Assembly (NCBI RefSeq): GCF_000336995.1
Contig: NZ_AOJI01000012.1
Location: 1-64,000 of the forward strand
Source of the DNA: Halorubrum aidingense JCM 13560
GTDB lineage: Archaea; Halobacteriota; Halobacteria; Halobacteriales; Haloferacaceae
DNA: 64,000 nt
Reading direction: 5' to 3'
Positions within the stretch are counted from its first letter, which is position 1, and the number at the start of each line of letters is the position of its first letter. Below, in pieces: positions 8,470-17,511 of this stretch. The notes under the pieces were generated by a model that was given only the letters and a program-made list of their open reading frames with translations, ran no database searches and was not told the DNA's origin. Both the position numbers and the translations under genes were made by a program.

Positions 8470-10338
8470 ATGAGCCGGAACGACGAGGTCGCCGCCCTCC
8501 TCGAAGAGTTCGCCGACCTGCTCGAAGCGACGGGCGTCGAGTACAAGCCCACCGCCTACCGTCGCGCCGCCGAGAACGTCCGCGAGCACGCCGCGCCGGT
8601 CGAGAACCTCGCCGGCGAGGGCGAAGACGCGGTCGCCGAGATCGACCGCGTCGGCGACGCGATCGCCGCGAAGATCGTCGAGTACGTCGAAACCGGCGCG
8701 ATCCAGGAGCTGGAGGCGCTCCGCTCGGAGCTCCCGGTCGACATGGCGGGGCTCACCGCGGTCGAGGGCGTCGGTCCGAAGACGGTCGGGAGCCTCTACG
8801 AGGCGCTGGGGATAACCACGCTCGACGAGTTAGAGGCGGCCGCCGAGGCGGGCGATATTCAGGAGGTTTCCGGCTTCGGCGCCAAGACCGAGTCGAACAT
8901 CCTCGACAACATCCCGTTCGCGCGGGAGTCCCGCAAGCGCACCCGGCTCGGCGACGCCCGCCCCGTCGCCGACGCGGCGCTCGCGTACCTCGCCGACCTC
9001 GACGCGGCCGACGCCGCCGAGGTGTGCGGCTCGATCCGGCGGTGGAAGGAGACGATCGGCGACATCGACCTCCTCGTCGCCAGCGAGTCCCGCGAGCCGA
9101 TCGTCGAGGCGTTCACGGAGTGGCCCGAGGCGGACGCGACGATCGAGGCGGGAACCGGCAAGGCGAGCGTCCGGGCGAGCGGCACGCGAGTCGATCTCCG
9201 GGTCGTCGATCCCGACGAATTCGGTGCCGCCCTCCAGTACTTCACCGGCTCGCGCGCCCACAACGTCGCGGTCCGCAACCGAGCTATCGACCGCGGGCTC
9301 AAGCTCAACGAGTACGGCCTGTTCGACGTGAGCGGCGTCGACGACGCGGCCCTCGACGCCGACTCCGACGCGGACGCCGAAGGCTCCGAGGACACCGAGG
9401 ACGCGAACTCCGACGGCGGCCAGCGCGTCGGCGAGCGCGTCGCCGGGGCGACCGAAGACGGCGTCTACGAGGCGCTCGGTATGGAGCCCGTCCCGCCGGA
9501 GCTCCGCGAGAACAACGGAGAGGTCGAGGCGGCCGCCGCGGGAACGCTCCCCGACCTCGTCGCGACCGACGCGATCCGCGGGGACCTCCACACGCACACC
9601 GACTGGTCGGACGGCGGGTTCACGATCGCGGAGATGATCGCGGCGGCGGCCGACCGCGGCTACGACTACCACGTCGTTAGCGACCACGCCGCCGGCCCGG
9701 GGGTCTTCGGGAACACCGGACTCGACGAGGCCGAGATCGCCGAGCAGGCCGAGGCGGTCGCGGCGGCGGTTGCCGAGGTCGACGGGGCCGTCGCGGCCGG
9801 CGCGCCGGGCGACGAGGCCACCGAAGGCGGCGCCGCGGTCGAGGTGTTCCACGGGATCGAGGCCAACATCGACGCCGAGGGCGCGATCACCACCGCCGAC
9901 GAGACGCTCGCCGACCTCGATCTCGTCGTCGCCTCGCCGCACTCCGCGCTCGGACAGGACTCCGACGCCGCCACGGAGCGGCTGATCCGGGCGGTCGAAC
10001 ACCCGCACGTCGACGTGCTGGGCCACCCGACCGGCCGGCTCATCAACAGCCGCCCGGGGCTCACGCCCGACGTGGAGGCCGTCGTCGAGGCCGCCGCGGC
10101 CGCCGGAACGGCGATCGAGGTGAACGCGAACCCCGCGCGCCTCGACGCCGACGGCGACGCCGTGCGCGCCGCGGTCGACGCGGGCGCGACGATCGCCGTC
10201 AACACCGACGCGCACGCGCCCCGCGAACTCGACAATATCCGCTACGGCGTCCACACCGCTCGCCGCGGCTGGGCGGAGACCGCCGACGTGCTCAACGCGC
10301 GCTCGGCCGACGGGCTGCGCGAGTTCCTCGCCGACTGA
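8470..10338 (+). CDS. polX: DNA polymerase/3'-5' exonuclease PolX
   Basis: A 622-residue family-X polymerase with a C-terminal PHP domain, a gap-filling base-excision-repair enzyme. Residues 1-65 form a helical HhH-like module (TGVEYKPTAYRRAAEN). Two helix-hairpin-helix motifs follow (EIDRVGDAIAAKIVEY and VEGVGPKTVG). The nucleotidyl-transferase core shows CGSIRRWKETIGDIDLLV with the metal-binding Asp pair. The PHP domain opens with DLHTHTDWSDGG and contains later His/Asp ligands (VVSDHAAG, HPHVDVLGHP, NTDAHAP). An acidic insertion (about residues 295-325) lies between the polymerase and PHP parts. The ATG at 8470 starts MSRNDEVAAL. The stop codon overlaps the next gene's ATG by one base. Confidence 0.94.
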   Translation: MSRNDEVAALLEEFADLLEATGVEYKPTAYRRAAENVREHAAPVENLAGEGEDAVAEIDRVGDAIAAKIVEYVETGAIQELEALRSELPVDMAGLTAVEGVGPKTVGSLYEALGITTLDELEAAAEAGDIQEVSGFGAKTESNILDNIPFARESRKRTRLGDARPVADAALAYLADLDAADAAEVCGSIRRWKETIGDIDLLVASESREPIVEAFTEWPEADATIEAGTGKASVRASGTRVDLRVVDPDEFGAALQYFTGSRAHNVAVRNRAIDRGLKLNEYGLFDVSGVDDAALDADSDADAEGSEDTEDANSDGGQRVGERVAGATEDGVYEALGMEPVPPELRENNGEVEAAAAGTLPDLVATDAIRGDLHTHTDWSDGGFTIAEMIAAAADRGYDYHVVSDHAAGPGVFGNTGLDEAEIAEQAEAVAAAVAEVDGAVAAGAPGDEATEGGAAVEVFHGIEANIDAEGAITTADETLADLDLVVASPHSALGQDSDAATERLIRAVEHPHVDVLGHPTGRLINSRPGLTPDVEAVVEAAAAAGTAIEVNANPARLDADGDAVRAAVDAGATIAVNTDAHAPRELDNIRYGVHTARRGWAETADVLNARSADGLREFLAD

Positions 10339-10856
10339 TGCCGACCGACGACCCGCCTCGCGTCCTCCTCGACGCGATGTGCGGCAAGCTGGCCACGTAC
10401 CTCCGGATGTGCGGCTACGACGCGGCGTACGCGCTCGACCGCGGGGTCGAAGCCGACGACCAGGTCCTGTCGCTCGCGGCCGCCGAGGACCGGACCCTGT
10501 TCACCCGCGATCGGGAACTCGCCGCCCGCGCTGCCGACGCCCTCCTCTTGACCGAACGCGACGTGCTCGATCAGCTTCGCGAGGTCGCTGCCGCCGGCTA
10601 CCCCGTCGAACTTGCCGCGGAGCCGCGACGGTGTGGCGCCTGTAACGGGCCGGTCGAGCGAGTCGATGCGGCCGGGGTCGATGTCGATCCCGGCGACCGC
10701 CCCGACTACGTGCCCGACGACGTGGCGGCGCCGTCGGCGACCGAATCAGTTCCCCACGCCGACCCACGCCCCGCGTGGCGCTGTCGCGACTGCAGGCGCT
10801 GGTTCTGGAAGGGAAGCCACTGGGAGTCGGTCGGCGACCGAATCGACGACGTCTGA
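10338..10856 (+). CDS. Mut7-C RNase domain protein with zinc ribbon
   Basis: A 172-residue protein of the Mut7-C RNase (PIN-like) family. Residues 8-90 hold the conserved LLDAMCGKLATYLRMCGYDAAY opening, in which the Asp is the presumed metal ligand, and the second acidic block LFTRDRELAAR. The C-terminus has two CxxC knuckles (RRCGACNG and WRCRDCRRWFWKGSHW) that form a zinc ribbon. The ATG overlaps the polX stop (TGATG), so translation is probably coupled. This suggests a shared nucleic-acid maintenance operon, though the RNA substrate of Mut7-C proteins is not established. Confidence 0.88.
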   Translation: MPTDDPPRVLLDAMCGKLATYLRMCGYDAAYALDRGVEADDQVLSLAAAEDRTLFTRDRELAARAADALLLTERDVLDQLREVAAAGYPVELAAEPRRCGACNGPVERVDAAGVDVDPGDRPDYVPDDVAAPSATESVPHADPRPAWRCRDCRRWFWKGSHWESVGDRIDDV

Positions 10857-10934
10857 GCCGGCGGTCGTCGAGGGCCCAGTTTCCCCCGCATCCGAGCGTA
10901 ACCGGTTTGCCCGCGACCCGCGTACGGACCGTCA

Positions 10935-11579
10935 ATGAACCGCGAGCAGGCCGTCGACCGGCTGGCGACCCTCGTCGATCGGGTCGAGCGCGAGACGATG
11001 CCGGTCCCCGTCCGCGAGGTGTGGGCGTTCGGGGACGTCGCGCTCGGCCTCGACCCGATCGAGCGACTCGACGTCTACCTCACGAAGGACGTGATCATGG
11101 GCAGCGACGCCGAGGCCGCGGCCGACTTCGAGGCCGAGTACGGGATCAAGGGCGTCGGCACCTCCGTGCGAGCCGAGTGGGCCGAGGCGCACCCGGACCG
11201 CGTGCGCGTGAGCGACAACGGGTACGCCGCGCCCGAACGGTGTCTCGCCGCCGAACTCGTCGCCGACGACGAGCCGATCCACCTCGAAGTGTGTAACGCC
11301 AGCTTCGAGGACAACGTCCGCCAGCGGCTGAAGGGGGCGATCGCCCGCGACGCCTACGCGGAGGTGCTCGACCCGCGCGGCGTCTGTCTGTGGATCGACG
11401 GCACCCGCGACGACGAGGCGTTCGACCGGCTCCGCGAGGCCTCGCTCGCGATGCCGACGCTCCCCGCGGCCATCGGCATGCTCGGCGCCGACGAGGACGT
11501 CGCCAACGAGGCCGCCGCCGCCCTCAAGCGGCAACGCGCCGCACAAGAGGGCGCGTCGGTGCGCGGTGACATGGTTTAA
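10935..11579 (+). CDS. Conserved haloarchaeal hypothetical protein
   Basis: A 214-residue acidic soluble protein, single-copy in appearance and without a family I can name. The first ~70 residues (VWAFGDVALGLDPIERLDVYLTKD) resemble nucleotidyltransferase-like folds with a GD..LG.D pattern but lack a clear GS signature. The middle contains a single CNASFEDNVRQRLKGA segment, and the C-terminal ~60 residues are helical and Ala-rich. The start lies 78 bases after the Mut7-C gene. Its end overlaps the longest frame of the aminotransferase gene, but that gene's real start is downstream at 11665. Confidence 0.7.
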   Translation: MNREQAVDRLATLVDRVERETMPVPVREVWAFGDVALGLDPIERLDVYLTKDVIMGSDAEAAADFEAEYGIKGVGTSVRAEWAEAHPDRVRVSDNGYAAPERCLAAELVADDEPIHLEVCNASFEDNVRQRLKGAIARDAYAEVLDPRGVCLWIDGTRDDEAFDRLREASLAMPTLPAAIGMLGADEDVANEAAAALKRQRAAQEGASVRGDMV

Positions 11580-11664
11580 ACGCGCATCCGGAGGGAGCCC
11601 GTCTCCGCCGCCCGCGTTTGGCCGCCACCCGACCGCTTTTGGGACCGATCGCCGTGTGGACGGT

Positions 11665-12819
11665 ATGCCCACGCCCACCGACCGCGTCCGGAACGCAGAG
11701 CGCTCGCGGATCCGCGTGATGTTCGACCTGGCACAGCGTCACGACGGCGATCTCGTTCGGTTAGAGGTCGGCGAACCGGACTTCGACACGCCGGGTCACG
11801 TGATCGACGCGGCCGCGAGCGCCGCCCGAGACGGCGCGACGCACTACACCTCCAACGCGGGGCTGCCGGCCTGTCGGCGGGCGATCAGCGACACGCTCGC
11901 GGGCGAGTACGGCGTCGAACACGACCCCGACGAGGTCGTCGTCACCGTCGGCGGGATGGAGGCGCTTCACCTGGCGGTTCTCGCGACGGTGTCGCCCGGC
12001 GAGGAGCTGCTCGTTCCGGGCCCGACGTGGCCCAACTACGAGACGCAGGCGACGCTCGCGGACGGGACCCTCCGCGAGGTGCCCATGCCGGCGGAAACGG
12101 GGTTCGCCCTCGACGCCGATCGCGTGATCGACGCGATGAGCGACGACACCGCGGCGGTCGTGCTCACGACGCCGTCGAACCCGACCGGCCGCGTCTTCGA
12201 CCCCGACGCGTGCCGGGCGGTCGTCGAAGCCGCGGCCGACCGCGACGCCTACGTGATCGCCGACGAGGTGTACCTCGGACTCACGTACGACGGCCCCACC
12301 GAGGGGATCGCCGCGTACACCGGCCACCCGGACCACGTGTTGACGGTCGGCTCCTGCTCGAAGGCGTACGCCATGACCGGCTGGCGGCTCGGCTGGCTCG
12401 CGGGCGATCGACACCTGATCGACGAGGTGACCACGGTCCGCGAGTCGACCACCGCCTGCGCGTCGAGCGTCGCCCAACACGCCGCGATCGCCGCGCTCAC
12501 CGGCCCGCAGGAACCGTTCGAGGAGATGTACCGCGCGTTCCGGGAGCGTCGCGACCTCGTCGTCGACCGGGTCGACGCCGTCGACGGGCTCTCCTGTCCT
12601 CGTCCGGAAGGCGCGTTCTACGCCTTCCTCGATCCGGGAATCGACGCGCCCGCCCTCGACATCGCGAAGTACCTCCTCGAGGAGCACGGCGTCGTGCTCG
12701 CGCCCGGCGACGGCTTCGGCGACACCGCTCCCGGGCGGCTCCGGCTCTCCTTCGCGAACTCCGTCGACCGGATCGAGGAGGGGTTCGACCGGATCGAGGC
12801 CGGGCTGGCGGAGTACTGA
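11665..12819 (+). CDS. Class I/II PLP-dependent aminotransferase
   Basis: A 384-residue fold-type I aminotransferase. LEVGEPDFDTP near residues 33-43 is the usual N-terminal substrate-binding stretch, TTPSNPTGR contains the PLP-contacting Asn, IADEVY the Asp, and SCSKAYAMTGWRLGW the Schiff-base Lys at about 233. The final RLSFANSVDRIEEG carries the carboxylate-binding Arg. The family includes aspartate, alanine and aromatic aminotransferases, and the exact amino donor cannot be told. The ATG at 11665 was chosen because the frame upstream overlaps the previous gene and lacks homology-like features. No pathway neighbours are adjacent. Confidence 0.9.
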   Translation: MPTPTDRVRNAERSRIRVMFDLAQRHDGDLVRLEVGEPDFDTPGHVIDAAASAARDGATHYTSNAGLPACRRAISDTLAGEYGVEHDPDEVVVTVGGMEALHLAVLATVSPGEELLVPGPTWPNYETQATLADGTLREVPMPAETGFALDADRVIDAMSDDTAAVVLTTPSNPTGRVFDPDACRAVVEAAADRDAYVIADEVYLGLTYDGPTEGIAAYTGHPDHVLTVGSCSKAYAMTGWRLGWLAGDRHLIDEVTTVRESTTACASSVAQHAAIAALTGPQEPFEEMYRAFRERRDLVVDRVDAVDGLSCPRPEGAFYAFLDPGIDAPALDIAKYLLEEHGVVLAPGDGFGDTAPGRLRLSFANSVDRIEEGFDRIEAGLAEY

Positions 12820-12867
12820 CTACCGGGCACCTTTCCCTACAGCAGCGCTCCGCCGATCGCCTATCGC

Positions 12868-13674
12868 CTACGCCACCCGACCCACGGTCACGTCGAAGGG
12901 GACGCGCTCGACGCGCTCGTACTCGCCGGCGCCGATCGCGTCGACGACCTCGCGGCCCATCTCGCGCCAGCGCCGCCGGAGGTCGTCGTAGGCGTCCACG
13001 GAGGTCGCCGCCACCAACTCCGCCCGGTGATCCGCGAGCCCCGCGCCGGAGGCCTTCCGCGCCGCCGCCGACAGCGACGGTTCGGCGTACGGCGGCGCGG
13101 TCCGCTTCTCGTGGACGTACCGACCGGTCTGCACGTCCGTGAGTCCGGCCGCCGCGAACGCGTCCCGAACCCGGTCGCCGAGCGCCACGTCGGTGTCGAC
13201 CCCCGAGAGGTACGCCGTCCGGGCCTCGCGCTCCAGCCGCTCCTCGGCGTCGACGGTGGAGGTCACCGTCACGTCGGCGTTGTCCGGCTCGATCGCGGCC
13301 ACGAGATCGGTGGAGACCCGCGCGAACTCCGCGATCGCGGCGGCCGGGTCGGGGAGGTTGCTCAACAGGGCCTGACAGACGACGAGGTCGACGGCGTCGT
13401 CCGGGACGGGAAGCCGGGTGGCGTCGCCGGCGACGTAGGAGAGCGCAGTCTCCTCGCGGGCGACGGCGAGGAGGTCGAGGTCGGCGTCGACGCCGATAAC
13501 GGTCGTTTCGGCCGGCGTCTCCGCGTCGAGCACGCGGGTCAACTCGCCGGTGCCGCAGCCGACGTCGAGGACGGTCCGCCGGCCATGCAAGTCGAGGTCG
13601 GCCAGCGCGTCTCGACCGTCGTCCCACATGCCGCGGCGGGTGTGTTCGAGGTACTCCGCGGAGAAGCGTCGCAC
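12868..13674 (-). CDS. SAM-dependent class I methyltransferase
   Basis: A 268-residue methyltransferase. The GTG at 13674 begins the typical VRRFSAEYLEHTRRGMWDDG opening of haloarchaeal members and lies about 25-30 bases after a TTTATTTTC box, consistent with a leaderless start. The SAM-binding motif is VLDVGCGTGELTRVLD (motif I), followed by VIGVDADLDLL, YVAGDATRLPVPDDAVDLVVCQALLSNLPDP and an IEPDNADV strand. The C-terminal ~100 residues form a substrate-specific part ending in FDVTVGRVA. Substrate unknown; it could be a small molecule or quinone precursor. It is convergent with the aminotransferase gene. Confidence 0.85.
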   Translation of the reverse strand: MRRFSAEYLEHTRRGMWDDGRDALADLDLHGRRTVLDVGCGTGELTRVLDAETPAETTVIGVDADLDLLAVAREETALSYVAGDATRLPVPDDAVDLVVCQALLSNLPDPAAAIAEFARVSTDLVAAIEPDNADVTVTSTVDAEERLEREARTAYLSGVDTDVALGDRVRDAFAAAGLTDVQTGRYVHEKRTAPPYAEPSLSAAARKASGAGLADHRAELVAATSVDAYDDLRRRWREMGREVVDAIGAGEYERVERVPFDVTVGRVA

Positions 13675-13760
13675 GCCCCCGCGTTCGAGACGGGGGAAAA
13701 TAAACGTCGTGTCATCGCTCGCTTCGAACGCGGGGGCGCGTCGTCGCCGCCCCGAGGTCG

Positions 13761-13801
13761 GTCGTCCGAGAGTCAGTCGTCCGAGAGTCAGTCGTCCGTG
13801 A
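13761..13801. repeat. 15-base tandem repeat at a gene end
   Basis: The unit GTCGTCCGAGAGTCA occurs at 13761-13775 and 13776-13790, followed by a partial third copy. On the minus strand each unit contains GAC GAC TGA, so the repeat supplies the last two Asp codons and the stop of the membrane-protein gene. It looks like a small slippage expansion at the gene end. Confidence 0.7.
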
Positions 13802-14243
13802 CCTGTCCGCGGCCGACCAGATCGACCAGCAGCGCGGCGGTGACGCCGGCGCAGTAGCCGACGAACGCCCCGCTCAGGCCGACGAGCGCGAATGAGGTCG
13901 CCACGCCCTCTACGGGCGCGCCGCCCTCGCCGACGCCGGGCACGCCGATCGTCGTGCCGAGGAGCACGAGTCCGGCGAACACCAGCGCGGGAACGACGCC
14001 CACGGCCAGACACGCCGGACCGCCGCATCGCGCGTAGGCGCCGGCGGCCGCGATGGGCCCCGGCGCGTAAAACACCAGTACCGGAATGACGCGATCCGTC
14101 AGCGCCGCGGCGGTCGGGAGGTCCGCCAGCTCCGCCACGAGCGCCACCGCCAGCGACACCGCGATGACCGCGGCGAAGCCGACGACCATGGTGACGGCGA
14201 GCCCGCGCCGTCGACCGAGGAGCAGCGCCTCTGTGGTGGTCAT
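13788..14243 (-). CDS. Haloarchaeal membrane protein, unknown function
   Basis: A 151-residue protein with four predicted hydrophobic segments: about 15-38 (AVTMVVGFAAVIAVSLAVAL), 50-70, 78-98 and 118-142. A short acidic tail (GQVTDD) ends it, so both termini are probably cytoplasmic. Two Cys residues (YARCGGPACLAV) lie in the middle loop. No family is recognised. The ATG is 36 bases before a TTTATG promoter-like box. It is transcribed towards the methyltransferase gene, separated by a 113-base spacer that contains that gene's promoter. Confidence 0.65.
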   Translation of the reverse strand: MTTTEALLLGRRRGLAVTMVVGFAAVIAVSLAVALVAELADLPTAAALTDRVIPVLVFYAPGPIAAAGAYARCGGPACLAVGVVPALVFAGLVLLGTTIGVPGVGEGGAPVEGVATSFALVGLSGAFVGYCAGVTAALLVDLVGRGQVTDD

Positions 14244-14374
14244 ATTCGTGGATCAGCGCTCCGGATACATAAAGCCGCGTCGGACGCTCCCGGGCGCACG
14301 TCTGGGCGTGCTTCCGGGCGCACTCCTGGGTGCGCTCTCGCTGCGCTCCGTCACTCGGTCACTTCGCCGCGCCG

Positions 14375-15250
14375 TTACTCCGCCCGGAGGTCGCGGACGC
14401 GATCGATGTTCCACGCGAAGCTCTTGCCGTTCTCGGTCGGCGTTTCGAGCGCGAGCGGGACGTCGACGAGATCCGGGTGATTGATGATCCGCTCCATTCC
14501 CGCCTCGCCGATGTGCCCCTCGCCGATGTGGGCGTGTTCGTCCTTGTTGGTGCCGCAGCCGTGTTTCGAGTCGTTGAGGTGGATATACTTGAGGTGTTCT
14601 AAGCCGACCACGTCGTCGAACTCGCCGATCGTCTGATCGACCGCGTCGGCCGTCGAGAGGTCGTACCCCGCGGCGAACGCGTGGGCGGTGTCGACGCAGA
14701 CGTCGATGTCGGTCTCCGTCCGATCGATGACTCCCGCGAGGTGTTCGAACTCGCCGCCGAGTTTCGTCCCCGCGCCGGCGTCGCTCTCGATGAGGATCGT
14801 GACGCCGTCCGGCACGTCGATATCGTCGATCACCGAGGCGGCGTTGTCGAGGCCGCCCTCGACCCCCGCGCCCGTGTGCGCACCGAGGTGGACGTTGACG
14901 TACGGGATGTCCAGCGCCGCCGCCGCGTCGACCTCCTTTTGCATCGAGTCGAGCGACTTCTCGCGGAGCCCCTCTTTCGGCGTACAGAGGTTGACGAGGT
15001 AGGACGTGTGGATCACCCACGGCCCCGCTAGCTCGGCTTTCGTCCCCTCGCGGAACTGTTCGGCCTCCTCGTCGCCGATGTCCGGGTCCTGCCACACCTG
15101 CGGGGAGTGCGTGAATATCTGTCCGCAGTTGCCGCCGAACTGCTTCTGTCTGAACACCGCGTTCGCGATGTTTCCGTACGGCGGTGTCTCGGGATCGTTG
15201 GACGCCCTCGAACTGGAGATCGAGACGTGGGCGCCGACCTTGAGAGTCAT
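14375..15250 (-). CDS. nfo: Deoxyribonuclease IV (endonuclease IV)
   Basis: A 291-residue apurinic/apyrimidinic endonuclease of the xylose-isomerase-like TIM-barrel family. It cleaves 5' to abasic sites in base-excision repair using three zinc ions. Signature segments are [11 protein letters not shown] at the start, [64 protein letters not shown] with its metal-binding His and Asp residues, and ALETPTENG. The ATG at 15250 ([10 protein letters not shown]) was chosen because residues further upstream are basic and unrelated. It lies 53 bases downstream of the lipoate ligase stop on the same strand and has a TTTTTCAG element upstream. Confidence 0.94.
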   Translation of the reverse strand: MTLKVGAHVSISSSRASNDPETPPYGNIANAVFRQKQFGGNCGQIFTHSPQVWQDPDIGDEEAEQFREGTKAELAGPWVIHTSYLVNLCTPKEGLREKSLDSMQKEVDAAAALDIPYVNVHLGAHTGAGVEGGLDNAASVIDDIDVPDGVTILIESDAGAGTKLGGEFEHLAGVIDRTETDIDVCVDTAHAFAAGYDLSTADAVDQTIGEFDDVVGLEHLKYIHLNDSKHGCGTNKDEHAHIGEGHIGEAGMERIINHPDLVDVPLALETPTENGKSFAWNIDRVRDLRAE

Positions 15251-15303
15251 ACCGCTACCACGAGAGCGACTGAAAAAGCCCCTTCGGAACCGGGCGCTCG
15301 ATT

Positions 15304-16155
15304 CTACCGACCGTTCCCCGGTCGCGTTCGGACCCACCCGCGATCGCGGTACTTCGTTTCGACGAGCTCTTCGGCCCGCTGAAGCTCCGCGTCCGTCCAC
15401 GCTCCGTCCGCGTCCAGCGTCGCCGCCGACCCGGCGGTCACCCAGTCGGCCAGTGCTCGCTCGACGGCCGCCACCGCGTCCGCGCGGTCGACGTCGACCA
15501 ACTCGTCCATCCCGACGACGCGGTCGCGGAAGCCCTCCGGGGTCACCGGCGGATCGGCGAAGACGTCGAGGTGTCGCGCCGCGTCGACCGAGAACGTCAG
15601 CGACCCGTGTTGGACCACCGCGTCGCGTTTGCGGTACTGCGCGTTGCCGGCGATCTTGCGTCGGTCGCCTCCGTCATCGGGGGCGGCGGCGACCACGTCG
15701 TGTGCCGGGTGCAATTCCCGGAGGTAACAGGCCGGGTGGTACAGCTCCGGCACCGACGCTTCGACGTAGTCGGCGTCGATCCCGAGCCGGTCGAAGGCGT
15801 CGAGGACGGGTTCACACAGGAGATGGTAGCAGTCGAGCAGCTCGCCGGGCACGTCGGCGGCCGGCACCGTGATCGAGTAGGCGATATCGCCGTACGCGTC
15901 GTGATAGATTCCGCCGCCGCCCGTCTGCCGACGCGTCACGTCGATTCCCTCGCGCTCGCAGCACGCCCAGTCGACGGTCGCCGGATCCTGTCGATAGCCG
16001 AGCGTGAGACAGCTCGGCTCCCAGCGGTACGTTCGGACCGTCGACGGTCCGCCGTCGGCCGCGGTCTCGGCGGCGACCTCGTCGAGCGCCATCTGCATCG
16101 GCCCCGGACGGGCCTCCTCCCGGATGAGCCGCCAGTCGCCAGCGGGTGCGGTCAT
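15304..16155 (-). CDS. Lipoate-protein ligase A family protein
   Basis: A 283-residue biotin/lipoate ligase-fold protein that attaches lipoate (or octanoate) to 2-oxoacid dehydrogenase and GcvH subunits. The family motif [12 protein letters not shown] lies at about 75-86. The catalytic-Lys segment is [23 protein letters not shown], and the C-terminal accessory domain contains the [17 protein letters not shown] segment usual for LplA. The ATG at 16155 gives [11 protein letters not shown], and an extra 25 basic residues upstream were rejected. No lipoylated-enzyme gene is adjacent. It is divergent from rio2, with two AT-rich TATA-like boxes in the shared spacer (16220-16260). Confidence 0.88.
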   Translation of the reverse strand: MTAPAGDWRLIREEARPGPMQMALDEVAAETAADGGPSTVRTYRWEPSCLTLGYRQDPATVDWACCEREGIDVTRRQTGGGGIYHDAYGDIAYSITVPAADVPGELLDCYHLLCEPVLDAFDRLGIDADYVEASVPELYHPACYLRELHPAHDVVAAAPDDGGDRRKIAGNAQYRKRDAVVQHGSLTFSVDAARHLDVFADPPVTPEGFRDRVVGMDELVDVDRADAVAAVERALADWVTAGSAATLDADGAWTDAELQRAEELVETKYRDRGWVRTRPGNGR

Positions 16156-16309
16156 ACCCGCACTCGGCGCGCCGGGCCGAAAGCGATTGCGCTCGGCCCG
16201 CCGAACGGCGGAGCGCGGCGCGATACACATTTAATATCGCAGTATATGATTTATATGCGCAGCATCTCGAACGCGCGTCCCTTTTAGGAATCGCCGGAGT
16301 AGGGGCCGT

Positions 16310-17224
16310 ATGGTCCGAAACGTCGCCGGCGAGATGGCCGAGCTCGACCCGGAGGATTTCTACCTCCTCTCGGGCGTCGAGCAGGGGATGCGGTTCTCCG
16401 AGTGGGTCCGCCGGGACAAGCTTCCCGACTACGCCGATCTGACGCGCGAGGAGGTCGATTACCGCATCGATCGGTGTCTCGACCGCGAGCTGATCGAACG
16501 GAAGACGATCCAGTACGAGGGCTACCAACTCACCTTCGAGGGGTACGACGCGCTCGCGCTCCGGACGTTCTCCGAGCGCGAGACCATCGACGGCGTGGGC
16601 TCACCCCTGGGGTTCGGCAAGGAAGGAGACGTCTACGAGGTCCAGTCGTTCAAGCCGCTCGCGTTGAAGTACCACCGTGAGGGCTACACGAACTTCCGGG
16701 AGGTGAACCGCGAGCGCGAGTACACCGCGGATCGCGACCACGTCTCCTGGCTGTACACCGCGCGCAAGGCGGCCGAACGCGAGTACGAAGCGATGGAGAC
16801 GATGTACCCCGACGTGTCGGTGCCGCGCCCGGTCGATCACAACCGCCACGCCATCGTGATGGACAAGTTCGACGGCGTCGAGCTCGCCCGTACGAAACTC
16901 GACCCCGAACAGGCGGTCGGCGTCCTCGATCTCGTGCTCCGCGAGCTGGTCACCGCTTACGACCTCGGGTGGGTCCACGCGGACATGTCCGAACACAACG
17001 TCGCGGTCGCCGAAAGCGGCGTCACGATCTTCGACTGGCCGCAGGCCGTCCCCGTCGCCCACGAGAACGCCCGCGAGTTCCTGGAACGCGACGTGACGAA
17101 CCTGCTCCGGTACTTCGGCCGGAAGTACCCGCACGAGGTGCCGCGAGACGCCGACACCGCCGCGATCGCGGCCGCTCTCGCCGACGGCTCGTTCGAGACC
17201 GTTCGGAATTTCGCAGCGCAATAA
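16310..17224 (+). CDS. rio2: Serine/threonine protein kinase RIO2
   Basis: A 304-residue archaeal RIO2 kinase, an atypical kinase/ATPase of small-subunit ribosome maturation. Residues 1-90 are the RIO2-specific winged-helix domain (ELDPEDFYLLSGVEQGMR and so on). The kinase domain has a Gly-loop GFGKEGDVYEV, the ATP-binding Lys in LALKYHR (about 120), catalytic WVHADMSEHNV (Asp about 225, Asn about 230) and the metal-binding IFDWPQAV (Asp about 242). The C-terminus DVTNLLRYFGRKYP is standard. The promoter lies in the AT-rich spacer shared with the lipoate ligase gene. Confidence 0.95.
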   Translation: MVRNVAGEMAELDPEDFYLLSGVEQGMRFSEWVRRDKLPDYADLTREEVDYRIDRCLDRELIERKTIQYEGYQLTFEGYDALALRTFSERETIDGVGSPLGFGKEGDVYEVQSFKPLALKYHREGYTNFREVNREREYTADRDHVSWLYTARKAAEREYEAMETMYPDVSVPRPVDHNRHAIVMDKFDGVELARTKLDPEQAVGVLDLVLRELVTAYDLGWVHADMSEHNVAVAESGVTIFDWPQAVPVAHENAREFLERDVTNLLRYFGRKYPHEVPRDADTAAIAAALADGSFETVRNFAAQ

Positions 17225-17372
17225 ATCGCATTCCGCGATATGGAATTGCTTCCGGTCCGCGTCCCACCTCCCGTCGCCGCTATTCTCTCTCGTTTCGCGT
17301 TTCTTCGCTGTGTTCCGTGAGCGACCGGTCGCCTGAGAGCAGCGTCGTCGCGTACTGGCGCTTCGTGGGTGT

Positions 17373-17422
17373 TTAGGCCCGCCTAAGATTCGAAAGCGAT
17401 TTAATACTTTAGGGTGGCCTAA
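17373..17422 (+). promoter_or_regulatory. Paired iron boxes flanking a TATA element
   Basis: Two palindromes with the pattern TTAGG-N4-CCTAA occur: TTAGGCCCGCCTAA (17373-17386) and TTAGGGTGGCCTAA (17409-17422), centres 36 bases apart. Between them lies TTTAATA (about 17400-17406), a TATA candidate, and the second box should overlap the transcription start. The pattern matches the DtxR/SirR/Idr-type iron-dependent regulator sites known from haloarchaea, so iron-bound repressor would block initiation. The pair is 5 bases upstream of the ATG at 17428 and controls the flavoprotein-permease-ATPase operon. Confidence 0.85.
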
Positions 17423-17427
17423 ATCAT

Positions 17428-17511
17428 ATGGCAACGCAGACGGACCGACGCGCCGCGACGCGCCGTGACGCGATCGGGTACGACGGCGCGATCGCCGGTG
17501 GTTCGGAATGA
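17428..17511 (+). pseudogene. Remnant of siderophore-binding lipoprotein start
   Basis: A 27-codon frame placed exactly where the operon's first gene should start. Its residues TRRDAIGYDGAIAGG align with the Tat/lipoprotein signal TRRAFAKYGGTVALGG of the intact binding protein at 20787, but it stops just before the lipobox position. Its stop (TGA) overlaps the next gene's ATG. The promoter ahead of it is a near copy of the one ahead of the intact binding protein. I infer a binding-protein gene reduced by deletion to its first codons. It may still be translated as a coupled leader peptide. The alternative is a purpose-built leader peptide. Confidence 0.6.
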
